Source: Undaria pinnatifida (taxonomy: Eukaryota; Sar; Phaeophyceae; Laminariales; Alariaceae). Taken from it: a stretch of 64,000 nucleotides of DNA. A model generated the notes under the pieces. That model worked only from the letters and a program-made list of their open reading frames with translations, did no database searches and was not told the origin of the DNA. The first letter of the stretch is position 1; each line of letters starts with the position of its first letter. Made by a program: the position numbers and the translations under genes. Shown here in pieces: positions 33,116 through 43,839 of the stretch. Where the stretch lies: the NCBI GenBank assembly GCA_012845835.1, contig JABAKD010000027.1:124001-188000 (forward strand), read 5' to 3'.

Positions 33116-33971
33116 GGATTATATATACTGAGTATATATATATGTACAAGGGCTCCGCATGGGCGCCGGCATTCGCCGGCGCCCATGCTTCGGGTAGGGC
33201 AGGGCAGCACTTCGACAACTTAAGGTGTAGCTGTCCGATTCGGCATGCATTGAACTTTAAAGTAATGCCAAGAGTTTAATACGAACATGGGATTATGAAA
33301 GTCATGATTTGACAGAAAAAAAACGTAATATTATACAACAAAGAAGGCAAGGATAGGCGAAACACACTATGTTAAATGCGCCGTCAAGTAAAAGTTGGCG
33401 TCTATCAAACAAAAATACCGAAAATAGTATTATTGAGAACCTGCGTCGCCTCTAGGCGAAACGAAAGAGGCCTTGGCATTGATGAAGAGACTGCACTGCT
33501 GTCCCCGTGACAATGGAGGTTCGAAGTCGACAGGATGCAAAGTCGGTTTGCATCAAACGTCGACATGGGGCCATGTCAGCCGGCGAGGTTTTGGAAGAAG
33601 ATTGCTTTGTTTGTTACGTGAAAGCTGTCGCATTGATTGGTCTGCGCGGTTGCAGGCGAGGAGAAAAACGAAGAAGAGGAGGGCGATCTCTCGTTGTGTC
33701 GACGTTGTCTAAGATAGGTGCGGGGGTGGCTTTGCTCGTACGGGAGGTTGGCGTAGCGCTTCTTCTCTGTTTTTTCTCGAGAAGGCGGAATATGTGTGTC
33801 TGCTATCTTTGCTTCGTGGGTGCTTTCACGTTGTCGAAATCGGACGCGTCCCCTCAATACATAATATCCGGAGTGTCTCTACCATGACGACTGCTGATGG
33901 TACCGTGCGTATTTCCCAGAGACTGACATATTATTTACTGGTAGAAATAATCATATACCTTTCTTTGCAAC

Positions 33972-34300
33972 ATTTTTTTTTTTCATCCCATTTATTATCC
34001 CCGCACCATTCTCGCGCTCCCTCCCAGTAGTAACTCAGATCCGGGGTCACATAGCGGGCCCTCCTCCTCCCTCCCCACTTCGGCACGTGCCTTCATTTTT
34101 ACCGCGAGGAGAATCGAGCATTTTCTTCCCTCGTCGACTCGCGTCGAATTGTACCTAGCAGGCGCTCTCAGCAGTTGATCTCTTTTTTTGATTGCATTTT
34201 TGCTAATTAGGTCATATTCATCGTGGTGGGTGTCGAACTCAAGGACAACCAAACGTTGGAGGTATTCGAGGGTAAAACCACTAGACCACCGGGGCGGCCG
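33972..34300 (-). mobile_element. tRNA-derived SINE (family A) with A tail
   Basis: On the minus strand: head CCCCGGTGGTCTAGTGGTTT (A box) and TGAGTTCGACACCCACCACG (B box), a body with TGCTGAGAGCGCCTG and GTCGACGAGGGAAGAAAATG, ending in about 12 A. The same insertion is in the right arm (54,997-55,345). Confidence 0.7.
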
Positions 34301-34417
34301 GCTGACAATTGATTAAAACAAAACAGGATCTTTGCATAGGGTTCAAAATTGTGTTGTGTTGGCAGAAAAACCAAATTTGCAGGAAGCAGCTGAAAGGTCA
34401 AGAAACAGGCAATATTT

Positions 34418-34770
34418 CAGTTGTTGTTGTTCTCACATTAACTCGCACAATCCAGTCCGTGGTCACAGGACTGGTTCCAGTCACTCTGGAGCAGAGGAAT
34501 ACCCTAGGGAAAAACACAAACAACCCAAGGTGGTACACGCATAAATCACAGCTGACGCAATTCATGCCTCCACCAGAAACATATAAAAGTGAAATCGGGA
34601 GTCACCCTACGATGTGCCAGGTCCATACCGGTGCATACGTCTCATTACTCGCGCCTGGGAAAACCGACTATACCGCTTGCCGCCCAAGAAAGACTACCAC
34701 GTATATATCACACGTAGTATCTATCACTACGCATACGCACAACAGACGCAAGTCAATTGGAAAAAAAAAC
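34418..34770 (-). mobile_element. AAC-tailed dispersed repeat, copy in left arm
   Basis: Reverse orientation match to 22,861-23,183, with a short GTTGTTGTT (AAC) end at 34,418. It has the same position in the right arm. Confidence 0.65.
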
Positions 34771-35054
34771 AAAGAACAAATAAGAGAAAGGAAAGGAAAC
34801 GGGTGCATGGGGCCAAGAAAAAGAAAAGAAAAATAAATTTTGGGGGGTCTACTGGCGAGGCTGCCACCAGAACGGGATGTCACATGTCACGTGGTCTTTC
34901 GAAGGTCTACAGCAGTAGTACTACGAACGACTTCCGATACACGCACCGAAGCACGGACTACCGGCCAATTACGCGATCGACAGCTGGCCGTGGTTGTCAC
35001 GTGTCTCTGTGTTGGGGGCCCCTGCCCTGCCTCTTGCTGGCTCTTGAGAGTTAT

Positions 35055-35980
35055 GCGTGTACGACTAAACTTGCCAACGAACGGCACTCGCACTGTACTT
35101 TGAGCCATCTGCTGTAGTTCTGGTTGCTACTTGTTGCTGCATTATGTGCTAGACGTTTCGCCCTTCGGCTACTGCTGTACACCTGCTGTTGTGTGTTTGC
35201 CAATGTCGTCAGTTGGCGTTCATGCTCGTCGTACATACTGCTGTTCTCACCGAGTACGTGCGGGTTTCCTCGTACCTCAACCGTACGACGACGAGCTCAA
35301 AACACAAGGGAGGTGACATGAAATGGCATGGACAATGGCCACATAGAAGCGAGCACAGCGGGATAGTTCGCTGCGAATCAACCGCACTCGTTCATGCCTA
35401 CAGCAGAGGCTGGCTGGAGTGTCAGCGGCCGTGCTAAAGCCAGGGCCAAAGGCCGAAGAGACGGCTCTTCTGTCTGCTTGGTTTTGTCTCGAGATTCTGT
35501 TTTATATATTGGACAGAGTGATGCGTGTACGACTAAACTTGCCAACGGCACTCGCACTGCACTTTGAGCTATCTGCTGTAGTTCTGGTTGCTACTAGTTG
35601 CTGCATTATGTGCTAGACGTTTCGCCCTTCGGCTACTGCTGCTACACCCGCTGTTTTGTGCTTGCCAATGTCATCAATTGGCGTTCATGCTCGTCGTACA
35701 TACTGCTGTTCTCACCGAGTACGTACGGGTTTCCTCGTACCTCAACCGTACGACGACGAGCTCAAAACACAAGGGAGGTGACATGAAATGGCGTGGACAA
35801 TGGCCACATAGAAGCGAGCACAGCGGGATAGTTCGCTGCGAATCAACCGCATTCGTTCATGCCTACAGCAGAGGCTGGCTGGAGTGTCAGCCGCCGTGCT
35901 AAAGCCAGGGCCAAAGGCCGAAGAGACGGCTCTATCTGCTTGGTTTTGTCTCGAAATTCTGTTACGTCGAAGTATCATGA
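35055..35980 (+). repeat. Tandem duplication of about 465 bp
   Basis: Two adjacent units share GCGTGTACGACTAAACTTGC, GTGCTAGACGTTTCGCCCTT, GGCGTTCATGCTCGTCGTAC, GGGAGGTGACATGAAATGGC and GCCAAAGGCCGAAGAGACGG. The right arm has the same duplication (52,730-53,660). Confidence 0.85.
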
Positions 35981-36641
35981 TTTGGGAGTTATTTTGTCAC
36001 GAAACGTCTTGCCGTCGGTAATTTGTGTCACGAAGTTGTTGGATATCGTCGGTAACTTGTGTCACGTTTTAAGTGAACCCACACTAAAAAATTGGATTTC
36101 CAGCTGGCAAAACGAGCAAAATAAAACAATAATAGCAATAAAATGCCGAGCAAGAAACCAAACGAATTAGTAAAAAAGTACAGCAAAGAAACTAACGCTC
36201 GAGAGTATGCCACCTCAAAATTCCAAACATTATCACGTACCGTTTGGAAATGATGCCAATTTTGTAAATCATTCAGGCGTTGCAGCCATTAAGATTCAAC
36301 AATTTTCCCAATTTTTTTTCCTCGACACTCGCTCGTCTCGCTCGGCGCCCGTCCGCGTTCCCGTCGATGTGCGGAACGGACACGGCAGGGCGAGGGGCGT
36401 TGGAGCCGCCCCCCGAAGGCGGCGCTCGAACCAAGCCATATTCGACCGAGAATTCCAGTTCCGCGAATCGCATACTTAGGCCGAGACAAAAAACTCCTGA
36501 CTAAAGTCCATGACACCAAGGAATGGCTCTATATTCAAGGAATGATTTTATATATGTTTATATTAATAGGTCACACTTGGGTCATACAAGCCGCAATGAA
36601 ATGGTTTTACCGGTACTCATAGTATTGTAGGTTCAATAGCT

Positions 36642-36751
36642 CTTCGTAGGAGCCTCCAGCCCTTTTTATATTATAAGGATGCTGCTGTTGCATCCGTTCG
36701 TAGGAGCCCCCAACCCTTTTATATTTCTAAGGATGCTGCTGTTGCATCCGG
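36642..36751. repeat. 55-bp tandem duplication
   Basis: TTCGTAGGAGCCxCCAxCCC through AAGGATGCTGCTGTTGCATC occurs twice in a row, followed by ACCAGGTACACCTGGTACAC repeats. Confidence 0.85.
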
Positions 36752-37225
36752 TACTAGGTACACCAGGTACACCTGGTACACCTGGTAGGGAGCCTCAATG
36801 CTCAGTCGTGGTGTAGTACGATTTATGGTACCTGGCGTTGATCTCTTGTGTTGTGCACATGACATTACTCGATGCTTTCAGATTTGACTCATAGGACAAT
36901 CACTTATTTTTCCTACACGAGCAGACTATTTGGAGCATCTACAGCATCTTGACCTACACGTACTTAGAACGAACATATATCAGGCTAAGCGATTCTAAAG
37001 TTGCTAATGCAATAATTATTCTAACCTCGTACAAGTTACTCTTTCTTGACAACAGCACGACGGACAGCAACTGCTGCCTGTGATGTGGATGCTGAAAAAA
37101 CGTTTCCATCCACCGCTGTTTCCCCTTTATATTTACCGTCGACCAGGGTGCAACATCTTCAGCAGTTTACGTGGGCTGTGCGAGTGCACCTATTAGTAGA
37201 GGGTGTTCCTGTAGGAGCGGAAGTC

Positions 37226-37363
37226 ATGCTTCGAAGGGGGCTCATGAAGTTTGTGGACAGGGAGCCGGTGGCGGCGGTTTCTCTAGCCCTCGGCTTGTTC
37301 GGTTTCTCGTTGCCAATCATAGTGCCTCCCATCCGACAGAGCATGGGCTACACCACCAAGCAG
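37226..37363 (+). CDS. Complex I B9/NDUFA3-like subunit, exon 1
   Basis: ATG 37,226 gives 46 codons: MLRRGLMKFVDREPVAAVSL, then a single membrane segment (ALGLFGFSLPIIVPPI) and RQSMGYTTKQ, ending at a CAG|GTATGA donor in phase 0. Known: NDUFA3 (B9; NI9M in fungi) is a small single-pass accessory subunit of mitochondrial NADH:ubiquinone oxidoreductase, with a (D)(K/R)EPV-hydrophobic-LPP pattern near its N-terminus. This match is visible here (DREPV ... LPIIVPP). The preceding in-frame stretch back to 37,046 has no ATG, and I regard it as 5' UTR or intron. The match is short, so the call is tentative. Confidence 0.5.
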
Positions 37364-37455
37364 GTATGATACCACCGGTTCTTGAAGTCAATTCCTGAGG
37401 TTTGCTGTTTGTTGCGCTATAATTATGTGCGTTGTTTTCTCGGTGATTTTTGCAG

Positions 37456-37470
37456 TGTTTATCCCAGTAA
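37456..37470 (+). CDS. Possible short last exon of the NDUFA3-like gene
   Basis: The acceptor GATTTTTGCAG (AG at 37,454-37,455) is followed by four codons (CLSQ) and TAA in phase 0, matching the donor at 37,364. It would give a 50-residue protein and a 92-base intron. The true last exon could lie further downstream. Confidence 0.3.
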   Translation, partial: CLSQ

Positions 37471-38106
37471 GTAATGGAACATAACAGGCACCAGGTACAC
37501 TTTTCATCGGTACGGCAGTGTTTGGCCTTTCCGTTTGTAGAATACCCCCTGTAAGCTGGGGAACAATTTGTTGGCTGGGTAGAGAAAACATCCCCCATCT
37601 TTTTCTTTTTGCATCCACGAATTGCTCCAAGTGTAAGGAAGTAGTAACAGGGAGCAGGCGGTATGCTATCTGATCGTTGAAGGCGCTTACTTGTGGGCCA
37701 TATCGGCGGAATTCTGTGCATGTGATGAGCCCTGCTGAAATGGCCGTTTTCTGTGCACGGTTCCAAATTAGTCGTAAGACGCTAACTATAAATACAACAA
37801 CGTCTCATGACTTGCGACCGCAAATATTGCGGCAGTCCCATTATACGAATCCGCCATGTACTTGTTCTTTTCTGCTACGTATGCTGCGGTAGACTGCGAC
37901 TGCATTGGCGTGCGGCCTCATGCGCAATGACATCTCAGCCAACCCCGATAACTGTTGCTGGTTCTGTATTCGACCTCAGTATGTGGAGATGTAGTAGTAA
38001 GCTACAGTGGTTCTGAAGTTTCTTTGCTCGAACCTCGGTTTCGCGCCACCGATCTATGTGTTGATCGACGACATGTGTGTTCCCTGCCCTCAGCTGGCAA
38101 GTGTTG

Positions 38107-38284
38107 TGGTCCCTCCATAGTGCCGGTTGAGTAGTGCTGGTTGCCCGTTGTAGCACCTGCGATTCGCTTGGCATAGATGGGAGCAACAACTATTAATAGT
38201 GGCAGCATGCAGATTAGTGCCGGTTGCCATTGCAGTGCCGGTATATCCGAATGCCATATGCCGGCGCTGTAGAGAGACCACTAC
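38107..38284. mobile_element. CCGGCACTAT MITE-like repeat, copy with TIRs
   Basis: GTGGTCCCTCCATAGTGCCGG on the left mirrors CCGGCGCTGTAGAGAGACCAC on the right (21 bases, several mismatches). Internal GTGCCGGTTG words repeat. No transposase. Confidence 0.55.
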
Positions 38285-38747
38285 TGTAAACAAATGTAAC
38301 GGCCAAGCACGCACGCGCAGCTATGCTGGGCGTGTTTTTCGGCGCTTGAAACAATCGGTTGAAGCCCTCAGCACGCCCGCGTGGCCGCCTGAGCGATGTC
38401 CTGTGTTGCAATCGCACCCGTCCCTCTTATTTTATACTACGCTAACGTTTATTTTTCTTTACTGCTGTTTTTTCGGGTTTTCTGCAGAGCAACCCGACTG
38501 CCGAGCTACCGAAGCCAAGACTGGCGCCTGGAGTAACGAACTAAGCAAAAGAGAACGCAGCGCTGGCCCATGTACGGCAGTATCATCAATATGATAGCGT
38601 CTGACATGGTTCGGACGAGATGTACGGCAATATCAGCAATATCATAGTATCTGATTGGTCCTCAGGAATATGGGAATTTCCTTTCGGCTTGTTGTTTGTT
38701 CGGGTTTTCCGAAGACAGGACTACCTGGTAAGGTATTTCGATATTTC

Positions 38748-39027
38748 CAGGTTTTTTACGGGTCATACGGGTCATGATCCGACCCGCGACCGCGGGCCGA
38801 GTCAGGAGGTTTTTAAAATCTCACGGGTCGTGTCGGGTCGGGTCAAGTCGGATGAAGAGGTCTCACGGATCGGGTCAAGTCGGGTCAAGAGGTCTCACGG
38901 ATTGGGTGGGGTCAGGAGGTTTTGGAGTATCACGGGTCATGTTAGGTCGGATCATGCCAGGTCGGGACAACCTGACCCGACCCGACCCGCGACAAGTTAC
39001 ATGTGACCTGACCCGTGAAATGCCCTG
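38748..39027. mobile_element. 280-bp hAT-like MITE with 8-bp target duplication
   Basis: It starts CAGG and ends CCCTG, with a perfect GATATTTC on both sides (38,740-38,747 and 39,028-39,035). The interior is almost only ACGGGTCGTGTCGGGTCGG-type repeats and their inverse. CAGG/CCCTG ends and 8-bp duplications are hAT hallmarks. A more diverged relative is at 47,823-48,041. Confidence 0.8.
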
Positions 39028-39039
39028 GATATTTCGCTG

Positions 39040-40240
39040 GGGCGTTGATAGGTTAGCCTATGGCTACTAATAGGAAGGGAATGGAGTGGCGAAGGATACT
39101 TTCTCGACCTTACCGAGGGTTACAGCGCAAACCCTCGAATGGGCGGTAGACCTTTTTCGAGGTCGATGGTATTAACTATCAGTATCAGCTGCTATAGTAC
39201 TGCTGTAGTAGAGCTAACCTCGCAACGGGAAAAATCCAAACCAAGTTTGTGAGTTCTTGAGTTGATTGAACACTTGGAAGCGTGCAACACCGGTCTGTGT
39301 AACTTGCGCGATGGATGGAGGCAAATCCAACTTTCTGGTGGACCGCCCGTTTTTTGTCACGGCTCGCCAATATCCAGCATGTCTACATATCATACATACC
39401 TGGTATGTGACACTCTGTATCAGCTCCTGGCCTTCAGACTGCACTTCCCAGGCCCGAACATGTTTTTCTTATCCTCACAGCAAAAACGAAAAATCGTATC
39501 AGCTTCGGTTAGTATTTGCCGCTTTTCAAAACACGACAACACGATATACTGTAGCGTTCCTCATTTGGTAGCAAGCAATGCCCGAATACGAAGACAGCGG
39601 GGGGGGAGGTCGTCAGTCTAGGGCATATACGATAGCCCGCATGTGCACGCTGGGGTACGAGCGCTAACAGTCACTGAAATATGTTGGTTTTGTCTTATAT
39701 TGTAAGAGTTTTCTCTTCGGTTCTCCCTCTCGGGACGATACTTTTTGGAGCTACAGTACTTGAAATTTGAAGCACTTTCCTCAAGTGTACGATGTTTGAA
39801 GCACCTTTTCGTCATTTTTTACTGTAAGACCCTTAGAATCATCCTTGAGTGGTTACTCTCCTCTACCGTACTTTGTGGAAGTCCCTTGACCATCCCACGC
39901 CTACCGCATGCGCACCGATGCACCTCACCCAACCACCTCTCACACCACCCCTCCCACGCTAGCATCGCGTCGACCCCTACTCTCAGCTCCTGACATGCGC
40001 TGTGGCGTTGATAATAACTATCGTTAATCTCCACGTAGGTGCCCACTGTCGTGGTTACCATGATAGCATCAAGTACATACGCACGGTAGAGGTGACGTCA
40101 CCAATTGTTTTCTGAGGCATCATGAGGAGCTCCATACCTCACAAACAACGGTTACCAAAAACTTTAGCTGAGTAAGAAACTGAAAGGCCAACCCGATGAA
40201 CACGAATACTACCATTACTAACATTGCTAACATTACTACC
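39040..40240. other. No recognised gene
   Basis: It contains short open frames on both strands (for example 39,262-39,621 plus) without support, one TACCTGGTA, and a CCAACCACCTCTCACACCAC pyrimidine-rich patch near 39,920. I see no exon I would defend. Confidence 0.3.
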
Positions 40241-40257
40241 ATGGCCTAGGTATAAAA

Positions 40258-40274
40258 TATATATATATATATAT
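40258..40274. repeat. (AT)n microsatellite
   Basis: About eight AT dinucleotides. Confidence 0.9.
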
Positions 40275-40440
40275 TGCAAGAAGAATGACATTCCGAGGAT
40301 TTTGGGTTAATAGGTTTAATAGGTTAATTAAGGAGCTCCGTCATTCAAAACAACAAAATGCCAAAACATGCTATTAATACTGGTATTATTTTAGTATTGA
40401 GGATACCTCTATGGTAGCACGTGTCATCAACAAACCCTAA

Positions 40441-40708
40441 GACGCGTGCTACGGTAGAGGTCTTAAGGTATACCAGTTTTCGGCTTTAACGGCTTCTGAA
40501 TGAGGGGGCTCCTTGACCCACAATCGTCGAAATTTCGTAATTTTTTCTTGCTTGATGATTCTCCTTCTATACCTCCCCTTGGACTTGGCACTTTTCATCT
40601 TGTAGCCGTTGCATTTTTCTCCAAAACACTTCTTGGGAGAGGTCTTAAGCTCCCAAGTTGAGGAACTCTAAGAAAAATAGTGGTGCACTCTATCGTAGCA
40701 CGCGTCAT
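40441..40708. mobile_element. TIR element with GACGCGTGCTACGGTAGAG ends
   Basis: The left 19 bases GACGCGTGCTACGGTAGAG mirror the right CTCTATCGTAGCACGCGTC with one mismatch. The interior has AAGCTCCCAAGTTGAGGAAC, as in the copies at 2,250 and 26,734. A further stray right end (CTCTATGGTAGCACGTGTC) lies just left, at 40,410. Confidence 0.7.
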
Positions 40709-40818
40709 CAACGTCGCCACGATTTTACGGTTTCAAATTATGTGTATGCAATAGCTCCCCCAAAAAACTCGACTTTCGGTATACCGGTAGTTGTCAACGG
40801 TTTGACTGTTTTCCCCCC

Positions 40819-41434
40819 CTAGTACCTTTTCTGTGGTTGGTTTGCCATAGAGCCTTTCCTGCCCCCCCGTGCCCCACCGGCGGTATGCGGCAGGTTCTAG
40901 AGCCTTTGCTGCCTCCCCCCGCCACACCGGCGGTACGCGGCAGGTTTTCGATAGGTGGCTTTTGCCTTGTTGTACGGTCTGCGTTTCCTTCAACTGCTTT
41001 TCTTCGCGTGTTCCTGGCTCCATAGCCAGACCGTTCGAGGTGGGGGAGTGGGTTTTGAGTAGCCGCATCTTCGACTCATTGTCTAGTTCGTAAAACCGGA
41101 GTTTCCCTGAATCTTTCATATTTTTGCATAATATGCGGCTCATCAGGGTGGACTAGTGTTAAGATAAGGCATCGAAAGGCCTGTAATTATCCGTATTGAG
41201 ATAATTTGGATGGGTTTCGGATGATAAGGTTGGCGTTTTATAATCGGGACAACAGTCAGGAAATTGATTGGAGGCAACGTGCCTCGGATCTCAGAAGCCA
41301 TCCGGGGCTCTGATGGAACCTAATAAAAAGCTACGTCTCTGCCAAGGCTAAGAAAGTGAGTACTCTCCGATGACCTGTTCAATTGGTAGACCTGCAGGGG
41401 ACATTCTGTGTCTCCGCCCAATACTCTTACAGTC
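40819..41434 (+). mobile_element. LTR, copy B
   Basis: It is collinear with copy A from TAGTACCTTTTCTGTGGTTG to TGCAGGGGACATTCTGTGTC. No second LTR in the same orientation or internal retrotransposon coding is visible nearby, so it is probably a solo LTR. Confidence 0.6.
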
Positions 41435-41497
41435 TGTATTACGCCAAACAAACGACGGTGGCCCAACAAAAATGCACTCTCTCCCTCTCTCGGCTTT

Positions 41498-41905
41498 TCG
41501 TGCACACTAATAACATTAAGTCCCACCCATCGCACCTACTTCATTCAGCTGTTTGAAATTGACAATTACATCGATGCTGCTTGTAAGTAATGTCCCGGGA
41601 AACAAAATTCGCCTTACTTGTGGCGTACTGGTAGTCGGTACATAGAAAGGTCTGGCTGCTTTCCTCAACTTGGTCGGTTTTATGCCCAACAGCGACGGCG
41701 ACAATAAAAAACGTCTTCTTGGCTTCCTTTCGTGCAGTTAATCAACGTCCCACCGATTTCACCGTTACTACTATACAATATTGCTAATTATCTCGATGCA
41801 TGCGTGTACAAGTCCCGTAAACCAGGGACGGCTTGTACGGGATAATCGGGACCATGAAGGGTCTGGTTGCTTTCCTCGGCCTTGTTGGTCTGTATAAAAA
41901 AATGC
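41498..41905 (+). repeat. Two diverged gene-like tandem units
   Basis: Unit 1 (about 41,498-41,738) and unit 2 (from 41,736, continuing at 45,102) share TTTCGTGCAxxTAATxAAC, GAxAATTAxxTCGATGC and a KGLxAFLxLVG-coding stretch (GGTCTGGxTGCTTTCCTC). The readings LITLSPTHRTYF...NYIDAACK and LINVPPISPLLL...NYLDACVYK align. Both have stops or no start. They look like decayed duplicates of a short exon of unknown function. Confidence 0.35.
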
Positions 41906-42398
41906 TAGTGTTGGATATCGTACCGATAGTTTCGATATATGGTTCGATAAAAAATAAAAGTATTGAACCGAAAAATTTAGGTATTTGTAATAGAGTGTCC
42001 GTACAGCTGGCGATAGATTCGGTAAGATAGCCCGCAGAGGTTTGGTCTATCGCTCACAAGAATATTGTCTTAAACAGAGAGTATTCTGAGAGGAAAAGAT
42101 CGCCCGTAGAATCTAGCTAGCTTATATCACAAGAACGCTCTCGGTGATGGAACGTTCCTCCTCTGGACAAGATAGATGGATGTAAGCGCGTCAAGTGCCA
42201 TTAGGAAAATAGAACATCTAGGAGAACGTTTTTTGTACGTTCCACAGAAAAGGTCCAGGAGAGAGCACAGCAGCAATGCTAGGGTGAAGCGAACTCTGTG
42301 AGCCTCAACCCCCCCCAACGTCTCACTCCTCCTTTCCTGTCTCCTCGAGCTTGTCATAGCTTAACGCCAGTAATAAGAAATCTACCAAGAATAGCCCG

Positions 42399-42861
42399 TT
42401 GTTAAATTAAAGGTGGGGGACACAGAGTGCCCCCTGCAGGTCTGCCAATTGAGCAGGTCCTCGGAGAGTACTCACTTACTTTCGTTCCTTCGTAAAGATG
42501 TAGCTTTATTCGTTTCCACCAGAGCCCGGGATAGCTTTTGAGATCGGAGGCACGGGCCTCCGATCTACTTCCTAACTTTCCTGAATATAAAACGCCAACC
42601 TTATCATACGAAACCCATCCATCCGATCTCAGATTCGGATAATTACAGGCCCTTCGAGGCCGTATCTTAACACTAGCCCACCCTGATGAGTCGCATATGC
42701 AGAAATATGGGAGGTTCGGGGAAACTCCGGTTCTACGAACTAGACCATGAGTCGAATATGCGGCTACTCAAAACCCACTCCCACACCTCTAACCGTCTGG
42801 CCATGGAGCCAGGAACACGCGAAGAAAAGCAGTAGAAAGAAACGCAGACCCTACAACAAAG
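42399..42861 (-). mobile_element. LTR, copy C
   Basis: It matches the 3' two thirds of copies A and B on the minus strand, from TGCTTTTCTTCGCGTGTTCC to TGCAGGGGGCACTCTGTGTC, and ends ...TTTAACAA. A solo or truncated LTR. Confidence 0.6.
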
Positions 42862-42904
42862 CAATACTCGTAGCATGTTTGGAATCCTCGTGGTAAATCC
42901 TATC

Positions 42905-43470
42905 GTAAAGATGTAGAGACTACGGGTGTCCCGTGGAGACTACGGGAAGTCCCGTGGGACAGGCGATGGGAAAGATTATTGGACAGCCCATAGAATGCTC
43001 TCCATTCCATGGGGCATCCAATATGATGCTTGGCATACCATAGGATGTTCTATACGTTGTCCTATGATACCATAGGTTGTCACATGGGATGTCCCATAGA
43101 TTTTCCCATCGTACTAGACTATATATCCCATGGGACATGGCAACTTTTTACCAGGTATGAGATGCTCCACAATAATTACTATGGTATCATAAACGACCCA
43201 TGGCATGTCGTATGTCCCAACGGGCGTCCTATAGTATGGAGCTTCCTATGCACTATCACGCGAAATACATTGAAAATGGTCCATGGGATGTCCCATAGGA
43301 TGATAGGATGCCTTGATCATGGGATATACTCATAAGATTTTCAAAGTCGATGGGACATTCCTACTCCCACGGGACGTCCCATAAGACGTGAACAACCAAT
43401 GCGACAAACCTATCCATTGGGAAATCGCCCATAGGATCCTATTGAAAAATTGAATAATCCATGGAGGGAT
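42905..43470. repeat. CCCATGGGA palindromic satellite
   Basis: TCCCATGGGACAT, CATGGGATGTCCCATAG, GGTGTCCCGTGGAGACTACGG and CCATAGGATG words repeat on both strands every 15 to 40 bases. No gene. Confidence 0.6.
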
Positions 43471-43499
43471 CGTTGCTACTGTGGGACGTCGTCAGTGTA

Positions 43500-43820
43500 T
43501 CATGTACATTATGTAAGTCGTATAACCGCTGAGAGGGGGCGGAGTTTTGACGCGGGGGGGGTCGGGGGGGGGGGGAGGGTTGCAAAGAAGGGGGGGAGGG
43601 GGGCAAATCAATCTGCGAGCGGAAAAAAGAAACCCGTTTTTGAGGGGGACCAAATGTGGTGGCTGTGGAAGGAATGCATTAGTTTATCATGTATATCCTG
43701 TGAGTCGTATCATCGGCGAGGGGAGGGCGGAATTTGTAAGGGAGGAGAGGGAGTTGGAATGCAGGGGGTGGTTGGGGGGGGAGGGGGACCGGGGGGGGGG
43801 GAGGGGTACTCATTTGTTGT
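43500..43820 (+). repeat. G-run dispersed repeat, copy 3 (partial)
   Basis: It contains TAAGTCGTATAACCGCTGAG, AACCCGTTTTTGAGGGGGAC, TGTGGAAGGAATGCATTAGT and several runs of 8 to 10 G, as in the other copies. The head is missing. Confidence 0.6.
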
Positions 43821-43839
43821 TGCTTGCCTTGGTCATTTG

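Larger units (their letters stand above)
33143..36571 (+). mobile_element. Composite element, left arm of a large inverted repeat
   Basis: It is the inverted counterpart of 52,130-56,168. It starts ACAAGGGCTCCGC followed by a 14-base-stem hairpin (GGGCGCCGGC-ATTC-GCCGGCGCCC core). It then carries a nested SINE A, a nested AAC-tailed repeat, a tandem duplication of about 465 bases, and the GTACCGTTTGGAAATG part at the far end. Both arms share all nested parts in the same order, so they derive from one copy. Frames such as 33,507-33,887 are similar in both arms but show no recognisable domain. Confidence 0.75.
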
